Below are positions 34,191 through 42,985 of a stretch of 64,000 nucleotides of DNA, in pieces. Origin of the DNA: Phycobacter sedimenti (GTDB lineage: Bacteria > Pseudomonadota > Alphaproteobacteria > Rhodobacterales > Rhodobacteraceae); NCBI RefSeq assembly GCF_038148855.1, contig NZ_JBBVGR010000006.1, positions 186,001 through 250,000 on the forward strand, in the 5' to 3' direction. Positions within the stretch are counted from its first letter, which is position 1. Every line of letters begins with the position of its first letter. The position numbers and the translations under genes are program-made. The notes below the pieces were generated by a model. That model saw nothing but the letters and a program-made list of their open reading frames with translations, was not told the origin of the DNA and ran no database searches.

Positions 34191-34322
34191 CCGTTCCCTC
34201 CCCTCCGGTGCGGCGCGACGTCAACATTAGATGCGCGACAAAAATTTTCGTCACGGCTTGCATGATCTGACAATCACTACAGTTCAATACCTATTCGTAT
34301 TTCAGAATGGATATCAGCTGCC

Positions 34323-35492
34323 ATGGCAGAACATGCCGGTTTCTATCAACAGTTGCCAAAGCAGCGCGCGTTCTCTGATCTCGCGCGGCCGGATTCCTTC
34401 GCTCCATTACCGTCTGGGTGGGTGATTTGCTGCACCGACATCGTGTCCTCGACCGAACTGATAGCAGCAGGCCGCTACAAGACCGTCAACATGGTTGGCG
34501 CTTCGGTCATTGCCGCCATGATGAACGCCTTGGGGAACGCGCCCTTTCCCTACAGTTTCGGAGGCGATGGCGCCTCATTCGCGGTGCCGCCCGAATGGGC
34601 AAGGGTCGCACGGGAAACCCTGGCCCGCCTGCGCGAATGGGTTTTGCGCGAATTCGCCATCTCCCTGCGCGCGGCGCAGATGCCGATCGAGCGCATTCGC
34701 GCAGAAGGTCTCGACGTGACGGTTGCCCGCTATGCAGTCTCTGAGGATGCGGATTACGCAATGTTCTCGGGTGGGGGGCTTTCCTGGGCAGAGCAGCAGA
34801 TGAAGTCGGGCGCCTACGTGGTTGCACCGGCAGAAGAAGCCGGCCCCCCGGATCTGACGGGCCTCTCCTGCCGCTGGGACAACACCCCGGCCCGCAACGG
34901 ACTTATCCTGTCTCTGGTCGCCCTGCCCGCGCAAGGCAGCGATCCTCAGCGCTTTGCGGCGCTGGCAACGCGGCTTCTGGAGCTGACGGCGCAGCTGGAG
35001 GGCGGAGGGCATCCGGTTCCGCAATCCGGCCCCCGGCTGCGATACCCGCCTTCGGGACTGATGGTGGAAGCCCGCCTGACACGGGGCCGCCTTCCCCTGG
35101 CCCTGCGCGCGCTGTGGCTGATTGCCGGATCTGCCATCGCCCGGATGCTGTTCAGCCGGGGCAAGCCTACGGGTGGATTTGATCCCGCGCATTATCTGTC
35201 AGTCATCAGCGCCAACTCGGATTTTCGCAAATTCGACGACGGGCTCAAGATGACCGTGGACTGCAGCCACAAGGTCCGGGATCAGATCATTCTGCTTCTG
35301 GAACAGGCAGAGGCGGCAGGAGAGATTCGCTTTGGCCTGCACGAACAGGATGCCGCCATGGTCACCTGTATCGTCCCTTCGGCCATGCGCGACGATCACG
35401 TGCATTTCGTCGATGGGGCATCGGGCGGCTACACGCGCGCGGCCGCCGATCTTCACCAACGCGCAAGCGCAGCCGCAGTCCAGAAGACCTAG
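34323..35492 (+). CDS. DUF3095 protein with class III nucleotidyl-cyclase-like fold
   Basis: A 389-residue protein. Residues 35-85 carry a cyclase-like core: CTDIVSSTELIAAGRYKTVN, in which the Asp corresponds to the first metal-binding residue of class III adenylyl cyclases, and YSFGGDGASFAVP, in which GGDGA supplies the second. Both metal Asps are therefore kept. The C-terminal part (about 290-389) contains a region starting near FRKFDDGLKMTVDCS that is typical of DUF3095. It may be an active nucleotide cyclase or a binding protein; no product is proven for the family. Its stop overlaps that of the convergent carbonic anhydrase gene. Confidence 0.8.
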   Translation: MAEHAGFYQQLPKQRAFSDLARPDSFAPLPSGWVICCTDIVSSTELIAAGRYKTVNMVGASVIAAMMNALGNAPFPYSFGGDGASFAVPPEWARVARETLARLREWVLREFAISLRAAQMPIERIRAEGLDVTVARYAVSEDADYAMFSGGGLSWAEQQMKSGAYVVAPAEEAGPPDLTGLSCRWDNTPARNGLILSLVALPAQGSDPQRFAALATRLLELTAQLEGGGHPVPQSGPRLRYPPSGLMVEARLTRGRLPLALRALWLIAGSAIARMLFSRGKPTGGFDPAHYLSVISANSDFRKFDDGLKMTVDCSHKVRDQIILLLEQAEAAGEIRFGLHEQDAAMVTCIVPSAMRDDHVHFVDGASGGYTRAAADLHQRASAAAVQKT

Positions 35493-36139
35493 ACCTGCTG
35501 GAAGGCGCCCGACTTGGGATCATAGCATTCCAGCCCGCCCTCGCCGATATCGGTCCACAGGCCATGCAGGCTCAGCACCCCCTCTTTCACGGCATGTTCG
35601 ATAAAGGGAAAGGTCATCAGGTTCTCCAGCGAGGCTACGACCGCCTGACGCTCGAACTGGCGAGCCTGAACCTCGGGATCTTCGATCTCGGCCACGGATG
35701 AGAACTTGGGCTTTAGGATATCCATCCAGCGCCCGACAAAGCTGCTCTTCTCCTCAAGCGCCGGCGCCTGCCCCTTGCACATGTCGATACAGCCCTGCAC
35801 CCCGCCGCATTGCGAGTGCCCCAGAACGATCAGATGCGCCACCTTCAGAACCGTTACCGCATATTCGACCGTGGCACTGGTGCCGTGGTGATCACCGTCC
35901 GGCGCGTAGGGCGGCACCAGATTGGCGATGTTGCGGTGAATGAAGAACTCTCCCTGATCGGCACCGAAGATCGAGGTCACATGCACCCGGCTGTCACAGC
36001 AGGAAATGACCATCGCGCGCGGACGCTGCCCTTCGCTTGCCAGACGCCGGTACCATCCCTGGTTCTCTTTATACGACGTCGCTTTCCAGCCATGATAGCG
36101 TGTCACCAGATACCCGGGCAGTGGTTTGGCATATTCCAT
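35489..36139 (-). CDS. beta-class carbonic anhydrase
   Basis: A 216-residue zinc enzyme interconverting CO2 and bicarbonate. VISCCDSRVHV near residue 45 gives the first zinc Cys and the Asp-Arg dyad. VLGHSQCGGVQGC gives the zinc His and second Cys. HRNIANLVPPY and SATVEYAVTVL are family-conserved. The start at 36139 (MEYAKPLPGY) has AGGGAA seven bases upstream; the open frame runs much further but without plausible protein sequence. Single gene. Confidence 0.95.
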   Translation of the reverse strand: MEYAKPLPGYLVTRYHGWKATSYKENQGWYRRLASEGQRPRAMVISCCDSRVHVTSIFGADQGEFFIHRNIANLVPPYAPDGDHHGTSATVEYAVTVLKVAHLIVLGHSQCGGVQGCIDMCKGQAPALEEKSSFVGRWMDILKPKFSSVAEIEDPEVQARQFERQAVVASLENLMTFPFIEHAVKEGVLSLHGLWTDIGEGGLECYDPKSGAFQQV

Positions 36140-36284
36140 TAGAGCATTCCCTGAATTGAGCTTGGCAACGCTGATAGCCTGCATTGTCACTAAATTCGAG
36201 CGATTTGGACACCCGCGCGGAAACCTTTTGACAACCTGTGAGGTGCAAGTTGGGCATCGTGCCGTGGGGGCATAATGAATTGGG

Positions 36285-36674
36285 GTGAATGTGGTGGCTA
36301 ATATTATCACTGTCATGCACAAGGAGAACGTGCACCTGGATCCGGGAAAACTGTCCGAGCTGTACTCGCAGCTGGGCGAAACCGGGGCCGAGGATGTCGT
36401 GTGCCGTGCAATAGAAGAACTGGCGGTCCGCCTGTCGCATTGTGAGCGATTGTGGCGCCAGGGAGATATGGAAAACCTGCGCAAGAACGCGCGCTCACTG
36501 ATTGCGATTGCGGATCAGATTGGCATGACGGCGATGGCTTCCATCGCTCAGGATGTCACAAGTGCGATCGACAGCCAGGATACACCCGCCATCGCGGCGA
36601 CCGTATTCCGGCTTTTGCGCGTTGGCGAACGCTCCCTTACGGCCGTGTGGGAGCAGCAGGACCTCTCTATCTGA
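36285..36674 (+). CDS. Hpt-like helical protein lacking the phosphorylatable histidine
   Basis: A 129-residue all-helical protein. NLRKNARSLIAIADQIGM near residue 68 follows the pattern of histidine phosphotransfer domains (xHxLKGxAxxxG), but the position of the phosphorylated His is occupied by Ala or Arg. GDMENL before it and VFRLLRVGERSLTAVW after it fit the four-helix bundle. Two starts are possible: GTG 36285 or ATG 36315; neither has a strong ribosome site. It is divergent from carbonic anhydrase. Possible pseudo-Hpt acting as a binding partner; the family link is inferred from pattern only. Confidence 0.6.
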   Translation: MNVVANIITVMHKENVHLDPGKLSELYSQLGETGAEDVVCRAIEELAVRLSHCERLWRQGDMENLRKNARSLIAIADQIGMTAMASIAQDVTSAIDSQDTPAIAATVFRLLRVGERSLTAVWEQQDLSI

Positions 36675-36796
36675 CCTGTCTGATCCGGACCCCTATAGCG
36701 GAATCTGAGTGTTTCCAGTGTGTAAGCAGGGCTTGCAGGCGACGTGGAGGCAGATACTCTGGCGGCAAATGCGCCCCCTTCTTCTGGAGTATCTAA

Positions 36797-38197
36797 ATGC
36801 CCCCCGTTTTTGCCGCTGCTTGCGATTTAGCGATTACTGTTCATGTCATTGATCAGGTTTCCTGTCCCGACTGGCTGACCCGCCAGCCGGATGCTGTCGT
36901 GCACTGGGTGCAGGCAAACGGGTTCAAAGGATCCATCGGACAAACGCTACTGGTGCTCGGCGCTGACACTTCAGCGCCGGTTATGGCGCTTGTTGGCTAC
37001 GGCACAGCGGCCCAGCGCGCACGCCAGCGGTTTGTACTGGCCGCTGGCGCCAGCAAACTGCCGCAAGGCACCTACCGGCTGGCCGAGACACATGAGGACA
37101 ATGCCATCCCTCGGGATATGCTGGAGCAGGAATGCTTTGGCTGGCTGATGACCGGGTACTCATTTGATCGCTACAAAGAGCCCAAAGGCTCAGGTGCTGT
37201 CCTGATCGCACCAGAGGGGATCGATGCATCGGCGGTCGAATCGCTGGTTGCGGCAGAATGTCTGACGCGTGATCTAATCAACACGCCTGCCGCCGATATG
37301 GGTCCGGACCAGTTGCAGGCCGCCGCCGAAGCACTGGCGCAGGAATTTGGTGCCACTGCCGAGGTGACGCTGGACGACGACCTTCTGACGCAGAATCTTC
37401 CCATGATCCACGCCGTGGGCCGGGCCGCCGAGGCACGCCCCCGACTGATCGACATGCGCTGGGGGGACGAGGGGCCGAAACTGACGCTGGTCGGCAAAGG
37501 TGTCTGCTTCGACACCGGCGGGCTGAACCTCAAACCCGGCAGCAGCATGGCCCTGATGAAAAAGGACATGGGCGGTTCGGCCACGGTCCTGGGGCTGGCG
37601 CGCATGATCATGGCCGCGGGTCTGCCGGTGCAGCTGCGGGTGCTGATCCCGGCGGTGGAAAACGCCGTTTCCGGCAATGCCTTCCGCCCCGGCGATATCC
37701 TGACCTCGCGCAAGGGGCTGACGGTGGAGATCAACAATACCGATGCCGAAGGGCGCCTGGTTCTGGCCGATGCCCTGACGCTGGCCGAAGAGGACAACCC
37801 GGATCTGCTGGTCTCGATGGCGACCCTCACTGGCGCGGCGCGGGTTGCGGTGGGTCCGGATCTGGCGCCTTTCTATGCCGGGTCCGATTCGGATGCCGCT
37901 GCCATCGCTGGCGGCGCGGCGCAGATGGCCGACCCGGTCTGGCGCATGCCGTTCCACGACCCTTATGAAGCGATGATCGAGCCCGGGATTGCCGATCTCG
38001 ACAATGCGCCCTCGGGCGGATTTGCAGGATCGATCACCGCCGCCCTGTTCCTGCGCCGCTTCGCGGGCGAGGCGCGCTACGTGCATTTCGACATCTACGG
38101 CTGGACACCCACCGCTGCACCGGCCCGCCCCAAGGGCGGCGTGGGACAGGGCGCCCGGGCAATCTTTGCCGCCCTGCCGAAGCTGCTCAAGCTATGA
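36797..38197 (+). CDS. leucyl aminopeptidase family (M17) peptidase
   Basis: A 466-residue metallopeptidase. VGKGVCFDTGGLNLKPGS carries the metal and catalytic Lys/Asp residues, MKKDMGGSATVLGLA the following Asp, and NTDAEGRLVLADAL near residue 318 is the M17 signature with the second-site Asp and Glu plus the catalytic Arg. VAGKGV-like and TGAARVAVG regions are also conserved. It releases N-terminal residues from peptides in the cytoplasm. The ATG of the NlpC/P60 gene overlaps its stop by four bases, so the two are co-translated, joining peptide turnover with cell-wall fragment breakdown. Confidence 0.93.
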   Translation: MPPVFAAACDLAITVHVIDQVSCPDWLTRQPDAVVHWVQANGFKGSIGQTLLVLGADTSAPVMALVGYGTAAQRARQRFVLAAGASKLPQGTYRLAETHEDNAIPRDMLEQECFGWLMTGYSFDRYKEPKGSGAVLIAPEGIDASAVESLVAAECLTRDLINTPAADMGPDQLQAAAEALAQEFGATAEVTLDDDLLTQNLPMIHAVGRAAEARPRLIDMRWGDEGPKLTLVGKGVCFDTGGLNLKPGSSMALMKKDMGGSATVLGLARMIMAAGLPVQLRVLIPAVENAVSGNAFRPGDILTSRKGLTVEINNTDAEGRLVLADALTLAEEDNPDLLVSMATLTGAARVAVGPDLAPFYAGSDSDAAAIAGGAAQMADPVWRMPFHDPYEAMIEPGIADLDNAPSGGFAGSITAALFLRRFAGEARYVHFDIYGWTPTAAPARPKGGVGQGARAIFAALPKLLKL

Positions 38198-38937
38198 CAT
38201 CGACTGCCCGGATCAATCGCCCCGTGGTGGACCTTTTGCGCGCGCGGGGTGGGCTGCGGGATCGCCAGCTTCTTTATGGAGAGACCGTCACGGTTCTGAG
38301 CCACGATTCGCACTGGGCAGAGATCCGGGCCTCCAAGGACGGCTACACCGGCCATGTGGAAGCATCGGCCCTGGACGCACCGCTGCAGGCAACCCATTGG
38401 GTGACTGCACCCGCCACCCACGCCTATGAGGCCGCCGATTTCAAATCCCGCGACCTTTGCGCACTCAGCTTTGGCAGCAGGGTGCGGGTCCGCGCGCAGA
38501 CGGATCGCTTTGCCGAGACCGAACTGGGCCACATTCCGAAGGTACATCTGTCACCCATCGATACGCGCCTGAGCGATCCGGTGTCCGTTGCCGAAAGCTT
38601 CCTCGGCACGCCCTACCTGTGGGGCGGCAACAGCCGCTTTGGCATAGATTGCTCGGGGCTGGTGCAGGCGGCGCTTCTGGCCTGCGGCCTGCCCTGCCCC
38701 GGCGACAGCGGCCCGCAGGAACGAGAGCTTGGCACCGCCCTGCCCGCAGGCAGTTCTTATCAACGTGGCGATCTGCTGTTCTGGAAAGGGCATGTGGCGC
38801 TGGTGCGTGATCCGGGCAGCATCATCCATGCCAATGCGCATGACATGGCGGTGGCGACCGAACCGCTGGAAACGGCCATTGCCCGGATAGCGTCACAGGG
38901 CGACGGGCCGGTCACGGCGCATAAACGGCTCTCCTGA
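38194..38937 (+). CDS. NlpC/P60 (C40) cell-wall peptidase with SH3-like domains
   Basis: A 247-residue hydrolase. The first 110 residues form bacterial SH3-like folds (LLYGETVTVLSHDSHWAEIR). The C-terminal NlpC/P60 domain begins at VAESFLGTPYLWGGNS; the catalytic Cys is in GIDCSGLVQAAL near residue 153, the His in WKGHVALV, and the third polar residue in IIHANAHD. Members cut D-Glu-diaminopimelate bonds in peptidoglycan peptides. No signal peptide is present, which fits cytoplasmic recycling of murein peptides together with the overlapping M17 peptidase upstream. Confidence 0.92.
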   Translation: MTSTARINRPVVDLLRARGGLRDRQLLYGETVTVLSHDSHWAEIRASKDGYTGHVEASALDAPLQATHWVTAPATHAYEAADFKSRDLCALSFGSRVRVRAQTDRFAETELGHIPKVHLSPIDTRLSDPVSVAESFLGTPYLWGGNSRFGIDCSGLVQAALLACGLPCPGDSGPQERELGTALPAGSSYQRGDLLFWKGHVALVRDPGSIIHANAHDMAVATEPLETAIARIASQGDGPVTAHKRLS

Positions 38938-38946
38938 AACCCGGCG

Positions 38947-39291
38947 TCACTCTACCGCGCGGATCAGCTTGCGTTCCAGCACCCGCAGCACCGTTTTCAG
39001 ATCGTGCCCGCGTTTCAGGATCTGCCCGTCCATGCCGACCACCGAATACTGCCCCTGCCGGTTGCGCAGCTTTGGGTGTTTTTCGATGCGGTAGAGCGGA
39101 TGTTCGGCGGTCCGGCGAAAGACCGAGAAAACCGCCAGATCCCGCAGCGCGGAAATCCCGTAATCCCGCCATTCCCCTGCGGCCACCATGCGGCCGTAGA
39201 GGGACAGGATCACCGACAGTTCCTTGCGATCAAAGGAGACCTGTTCGGGGATACCGGAGCCGGGGAAGGACGCGCTGTGCTGGAATGTCAT
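38947..39291 (-). CDS. DUF2794 protein
   Basis: A 114-residue protein of the alphaproteobacterial DUF2794 family. FDRKELSVILSLYGRMVAAG, EWRDYGISALRDLAVFSVFR and YRIEKHPKLRNRQGQYSVVG are the characteristic stretches. Function unknown. The start at 39291 gives the usual N terminus; an upstream in-frame ATG (39327) adds 12 residues that overlap the next gene's end. It runs in the same direction as the NIF3-like and ArsR genes. Confidence 0.85.
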   Translation of the reverse strand: MTFQHSASFPGSGIPEQVSFDRKELSVILSLYGRMVAAGEWRDYGISALRDLAVFSVFRRTAEHPLYRIEKHPKLRNRQGQYSVVGMDGQILKRGHDLKTVLRVLERKLIRAVE

Positions 39292-39323
39292 GGGGCCAAG
39301 GTTCGCGCCAAACCGCGTCCGAA

Positions 39324-39791
39324 TCAAGCGGTTTTGCCGCCAGAACCTGCGGTGGCACGATGAATGTCGGGCACCCAGTCGGCAGCGGGCCGGTTCCAGA
39401 AGCGATTGGGATTGTCCTCGTCCACCCCCCGGATGTGCAGGCTGCGGATCGCCGGGATCATCTGGATCACCGGTTCCTCATAGGGGTGGCTGTCATAGAT
39501 CGCCCGCAAAACGGGATCGAGATCTGCTCCGCTGGCGCCCACAAAGACCTGCAATTCGACGCAAGGCACCTCCACCGCCGTGTCGCTCGCCCGGTTGCGC
39601 CCGCCAGCGCAAGAGCGGAACTGCTGCACGCCCGGGGCTGTCCAATAGGCCACCTGGTCGTAATCGCCCCAGGGCAGAGAAGTGACTGACAGGATCGCTG
39701 TCAGAACCCTGTCGGCCTCGGCCTCGGGGACCTGGACCAGCAGCCGGGTTCCGGTCTGGGTGGTGTATCGGGAGGATGATGTTTCAGGCAT
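39324..39791 (-). CDS. NIF3/YqfO C-terminal-like (CutA-fold) protein
   Basis: A 155-residue protein resembling the CutA-like domain found inside YqfO/NIF3 proteins. LLVQVPEAEADRVLTAILS is the first strand-helix unit and AIYDSHPYEEPVIQMIPA carries the conserved HPYEEP motif. The conserved Gly-rich middle of the family is partly altered here (YWTAPGVQQFRSCAGG). Role unknown; metal or nucleotide binding is often suggested. Its first eight bases overlap the end of the ArsR gene, so they form an operon. Confidence 0.8.
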   Translation of the reverse strand: MPETSSSRYTTQTGTRLLVQVPEAEADRVLTAILSVTSLPWGDYDQVAYWTAPGVQQFRSCAGGRNRASDTAVEVPCVELQVFVGASGADLDPVLRAIYDSHPYEEPVIQMIPAIRSLHIRGVDEDNPNRFWNRPAADWVPDIHRATAGSGGKTA

Positions 39792-40518
39792 GGTTCTGCT
39801 CCTGTGTGACCTGCGATATCTCCAGCCCGAGGAGCTGCTCCAGCGCCCTGCGCCCCGGTGCGGTCAGGATCAGGCCCCGTTTGTGCTGGCGGCGCTGCAT
39901 CCAGCCGCGCTCCAGCGCGTGGGTGAGAAGCTGCCGCCCCAGTGGCCCCGCCACGTGCAGGCGCCGCTCGGTCCAGTCCAGGCAGGGGCGGGCAAAGGGC
40001 TGCCGGGGTGATGTCCTTGCATCGGGCAGGCACACGCCCAGCGGCTGCCACAGACCGGAGGGAACCGCATGGAACCCGCCGTCGCGCTCGACCAGCATGC
40101 CTTTTTGAACAAAGACCTCGGCCATCGCCACCGCCAGGGGACCGGCCAGATGATCATAACAGCTGCGCACCTCGGCCAGTCCGCCCGCCTTGCGGCGCTG
40201 CGCCAGATAGAGGCTGTCCATAGGGGCAATCGCGGCCAGCTGCTCCAGCGTCTGCGCCACCTCGGGGCCCGCAAGCCGGTGATAGACGCAGCGTCCGCGT
40301 TTATCGGCCACAACCAGTCCCGCTTCGCACAACAGGCGCAGATGTGCGGTGGCGGTCTGCGGCGTGACCCCGGCGGCAGAGGCGAGTTCCTTGTTTGTAT
40401 AGGCACGCCCCTCCATCAGCTCACACAGCATGCGGGTGCGGCTGGCATCACCAATGGCCTGCCCGAGGATGTCAAAGCGCGGGGTGCGCGGCGATCCGTG
40501 CGGATGAGATACGGTCAT
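39784..40518 (-). CDS. ArsR-family transcriptional regulator, extended form
   Basis: A 244-residue regulator. The N-terminal winged helix (15-95) contains DASRTRMLCELMEGRAYTNK and ELASAAGVTPQTATAHLRLL, the ArsR recognition region. The extension has CYDHLAGPLAVAMAEVF near residue 120 and ARPCLDWTERRLHVAGPLG near 180, a pattern seen in a large-ArsR subgroup; its Cys residues could sense metal or redox state. It is co-transcribed with the NIF3-like gene through an eight-base overlap. Confidence 0.9.
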   Translation of the reverse strand: MTVSHPHGSPRTPRFDILGQAIGDASRTRMLCELMEGRAYTNKELASAAGVTPQTATAHLRLLCEAGLVVADKRGRCVYHRLAGPEVAQTLEQLAAIAPMDSLYLAQRRKAGGLAEVRSCYDHLAGPLAVAMAEVFVQKGMLVERDGGFHAVPSGLWQPLGVCLPDARTSPRQPFARPCLDWTERRLHVAGPLGRQLLTHALERGWMQRRQHKRGLILTAPGRRALEQLLGLEISQVTQEQNHA

Positions 40519-40606
40519 GTCCCGATACTAGCCCCTGTCACCTGCGCCCAATAGGGCAAAGACTTCGGCGCAGAGCGAAGTGTGTCTCCCCGCAGCAGAA
40601 GCCCGC

Positions 40607-42310
40607 TCAGGCAAAACTGCCGTGGCAGAACCAGCCCCGCGACAGGGCCGCGCCATGGGCAAAGAACAGCCACAGCCGCGCGCCGCAGGCGGTGACCACC
40701 ACCCAGTAATCGCGTACCCCGCTGCGCCAGTTCGGATCCTCCAGCCACCATTCCGGGGCGATCCGCTCGGGGCCTTCGGCCTCGGCCAGCTGCCAGTCAC
40801 GGCCGCGCCAGCGGAACCGCTCGGGCACGCTGGGCACATCCGGCGCCATCACCAGCTCGGGCCGCCACATCAACAGGGGGCGCGGATGCGGCGCGGGTGG
40901 CCAGTCCTGCGCCGGTTCGGACCAGGCCGCCGCCAGCACCTTTGCCGTCTTTTCCGGGATATGAGTGTCGACCGGATGAGACCGGGTGATCGCCTCAAGC
41001 CCGATACGGGCCCCGATACGCCCGATCAGGTCTTCCAGGATCACGCTGTGCCCGCCCGCCTGCCGGGTCCGGGCGGCGGCAGTGGCTTCCAGATGACCGG
41101 CCTGGGTGCGGGCATGGATCGGCTCGACCTGAAGCGCCTCAAGGCGCAGCATCTCGATGCCGAAACCGGCGTCGATCTCTTCCAGCTTCATCTCCAGAAG
41201 CGGGCGGATGCGTTCCGCATCGCGGCTGGCCCGCGCCAACCCCACGGTAACGATCTGGGCCGCCTGATCCACCCGGTGCGCCTCAAGCCGCAACAGCCGT
41301 GCGCCCTTGCCACGCTCCTGCAGCCGCGCGCACAGGCGGGGCAGCATCCGGTCGATGCCCGCCAGCAGATCCTCGACCAGCCCGATCGGATCCGGCAGGG
41401 TCAGGCGCACCGCAAAATGTTCGACCGCGCGGGCCGGAGAGACCGGCTCGGGCGTGCTGCCCATGGCCTGATCCAGACGCAGCACCAGCCCCCGCCCGAA
41501 CCGCCGCGCAAGGCTGGCGCGGGGCTGATCCAGAAGGTCGCCGATCTGTCGCAGACCAAGGCGGCCCAACTGTGCCACGGTGCTGGCCTCAAGCCGCAGC
41601 GCCGCAATCGGCAGGGGCGCCAAGGCCTCGCGCGCCTGCCCCGGCGGAGCAATCCTGTTCGGCATTCCTGCGACCGGGGCAGGCTGCGGCGCCGCCCCTC
41701 CCCGTGTCCAGTGCCTGCGCCCCGCCTTGCCCTTTTGCTGGAGACGCGCGGGGTTGCGGGCCGCGCGGGCACGGGTGGCGCGGGCCTCCTGATCGATGGC
41801 ATCGCCCGAGCGATCCGGCGGCAGCCCTGCCTCCTGCCCGGCATAGCGCGCCAGCGCCCAGGCCGCGCCCAATGTATCGGCCAGCCCCATCCGCACGGTG
41901 AGCCCCATCCGCGCGCAATCTTCTTCGATCCGCTGCAAAAGCGCCTCTTCCCCGCCGAAGAGATGCGCCGCCCCCGTCATGTCGAGGTTGATGCTGTCAG
42001 CCCCCTCGGGCGCGACCCAGGGGCTGAACTTTCCGGCCCAGCGCCCCAGCGCCTCGAGGAAGGCCCCCTCAGCAGGGACATTGCGCCTGCGGGTCAGCAG
42101 GGCGCCGCAGATGGCATGGGCATCGCGCAGGGGCTGGCCGACAAAAAGCCCCTCCTCTTCGGCCTCGGCATTTAACGCAGAAATAACCTGTGTGTTGGAA
42201 AGTTCCTCCACAATGGCCAAAGGTCCGGCAAGACTGCCCTGCTCTGCCCGCATCACCCGCTCTGCGCCAAGGCGCGGAAACCAAAGCGACAGTATGCGGC
42301 GATGAGGCAT
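40607..42310 (-). CDS. imuB: ImuB, non-catalytic Y-family polymerase of the mutasome
   Basis: A 567-residue Y-family polymerase homologue that bridges the beta clamp and DnaE2 in damage-induced mutagenesis. The start ILSLWFPRLGAERVMR replaces the catalytic palm motif of active polymerases, and SINLDMTGAAHLFGGE keeps the ImuB form of the second palm motif. LGLRQIGDLLDQPRASLARR is the helix-hairpin-helix DNA-binding part. A LexA box precedes it (42370-42384). Neither imuA nor dnaE2 is adjacent in the window, although imuA-imuB-dnaE2 is the common order. Confidence 0.9.
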   Translation of the reverse strand: MPHRRILSLWFPRLGAERVMRAEQGSLAGPLAIVEELSNTQVISALNAEAEEEGLFVGQPLRDAHAICGALLTRRRNVPAEGAFLEALGRWAGKFSPWVAPEGADSINLDMTGAAHLFGGEEALLQRIEEDCARMGLTVRMGLADTLGAAWALARYAGQEAGLPPDRSGDAIDQEARATRARAARNPARLQQKGKAGRRHWTRGGAAPQPAPVAGMPNRIAPPGQAREALAPLPIAALRLEASTVAQLGRLGLRQIGDLLDQPRASLARRFGRGLVLRLDQAMGSTPEPVSPARAVEHFAVRLTLPDPIGLVEDLLAGIDRMLPRLCARLQERGKGARLLRLEAHRVDQAAQIVTVGLARASRDAERIRPLLEMKLEEIDAGFGIEMLRLEALQVEPIHARTQAGHLEATAAARTRQAGGHSVILEDLIGRIGARIGLEAITRSHPVDTHIPEKTAKVLAAAWSEPAQDWPPAPHPRPLLMWRPELVMAPDVPSVPERFRWRGRDWQLAEAEGPERIAPEWWLEDPNWRSGVRDYWVVVTACGARLWLFFAHGAALSRGWFCHGSFA

Positions 42311-42369
42311 GGCACGATCCGGATCAAAAGTTTGAAAATTTCAGGAAACCAGCAGACAGCACCACTGAT

Positions 42370-42384
42370 GTTCTACATTTGTTC
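42370..42384. promoter_or_regulatory. LexA (SOS) box before imuB
   Basis: GTTCTACATTTGTTC is an exact GTTC-N7-GTTC direct repeat, the alphaproteobacterial LexA site. It lies 59 bases upstream of the imuB start codon and 62 bases before the divergent cytochrome gene. Confidence 0.85.
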
Positions 42385-42446
42385 CAAATATTCGATTCGG
42401 TCAATCCTCTCTCCTGAGATGAGAACCCCATGAAGGAAGCGCACTC

Positions 42447-42944
42447 ATGAGCTCGCACCGCACTGTCCTGACGCACCGCCGCGCATTGCGCAGCCTGCCC
42501 GCGCTTTTGGTCCTCATTCTGGCCCTTGTGGGCGCCCAGCTGGATGCCGCCGCGCCGATCACCGACAAACATGTCAAACGGCGGGTTGAGCTGATGACCG
42601 GTCAGAAGGCAGCCATCACGACCCTGGCCGATATGATGGCCGGCCGCATGGTGTTCAATGCAGCCAAAGCCAAAGCCGCCCGGCGCAGCCTGATCAAGAG
42701 CACCGGGGACATTCGCAAGCGGTTCAGAAAGCCGCGCATGGACCCGAACTCTCATGCGCGTCCGCTGGTCTGGCAGCAGTGGGAAGATTTCGAAATGCGG
42801 GCCGAGCGGGCCGAGGACGCCGCCAAGCAGATCAGTGCCAACACGCTCAACGGTCTGCTGCGTACGGTGCCGAACATGGTTCAGGCCTGCCTCAGCTGCC
42901 ATGAAACCTATCGCGACACACCCAACGATTTCGTCACGCATTGA
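42447..42944 (+). CDS. cytochrome c' family (c556-like) haem protein
   Basis: A 165-residue periplasmic haem protein. Residues 1-35 form a long basic signal peptide (RRALRSLPALLVLILALVGA). The rest is a predicted four-helix bundle with the haem site ACLSCHETYRD near the C terminus, the position typical of cytochrome c'. Roles in this family include electron transfer and NO binding. A six-codon frame (ATG 42430 to TGA 42450) overlaps the start codon and could couple translation. It is divergent from imuB and convergent with the TetR gene. Confidence 0.85.
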   Translation: MSSHRTVLTHRRALRSLPALLVLILALVGAQLDAAAPITDKHVKRRVELMTGQKAAITTLADMMAGRMVFNAAKAKAARRSLIKSTGDIRKRFRKPRMDPNSHARPLVWQQWEDFEMRAERAEDAAKQISANTLNGLLRTVPNMVQACLSCHETYRDTPNDFVTH

Positions 42945-42985
42945 TGCTGCATGGCCAACTCCAAAAGCCCTGAAGGTGAGCAGCC

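Noticed and set aside
31845..34265. An 806-codon open frame on the plus strand
   Set aside because: It runs antisense through asd and the MFS gene, its translation is rich in Arg, His and Gln with no domain, and such frames are common opposite high-GC genes.
40580..42175. A 531-codon plus-strand frame opposite imuB
   Set aside because: Pro/Arg-rich antisense translation without recognisable sequence.
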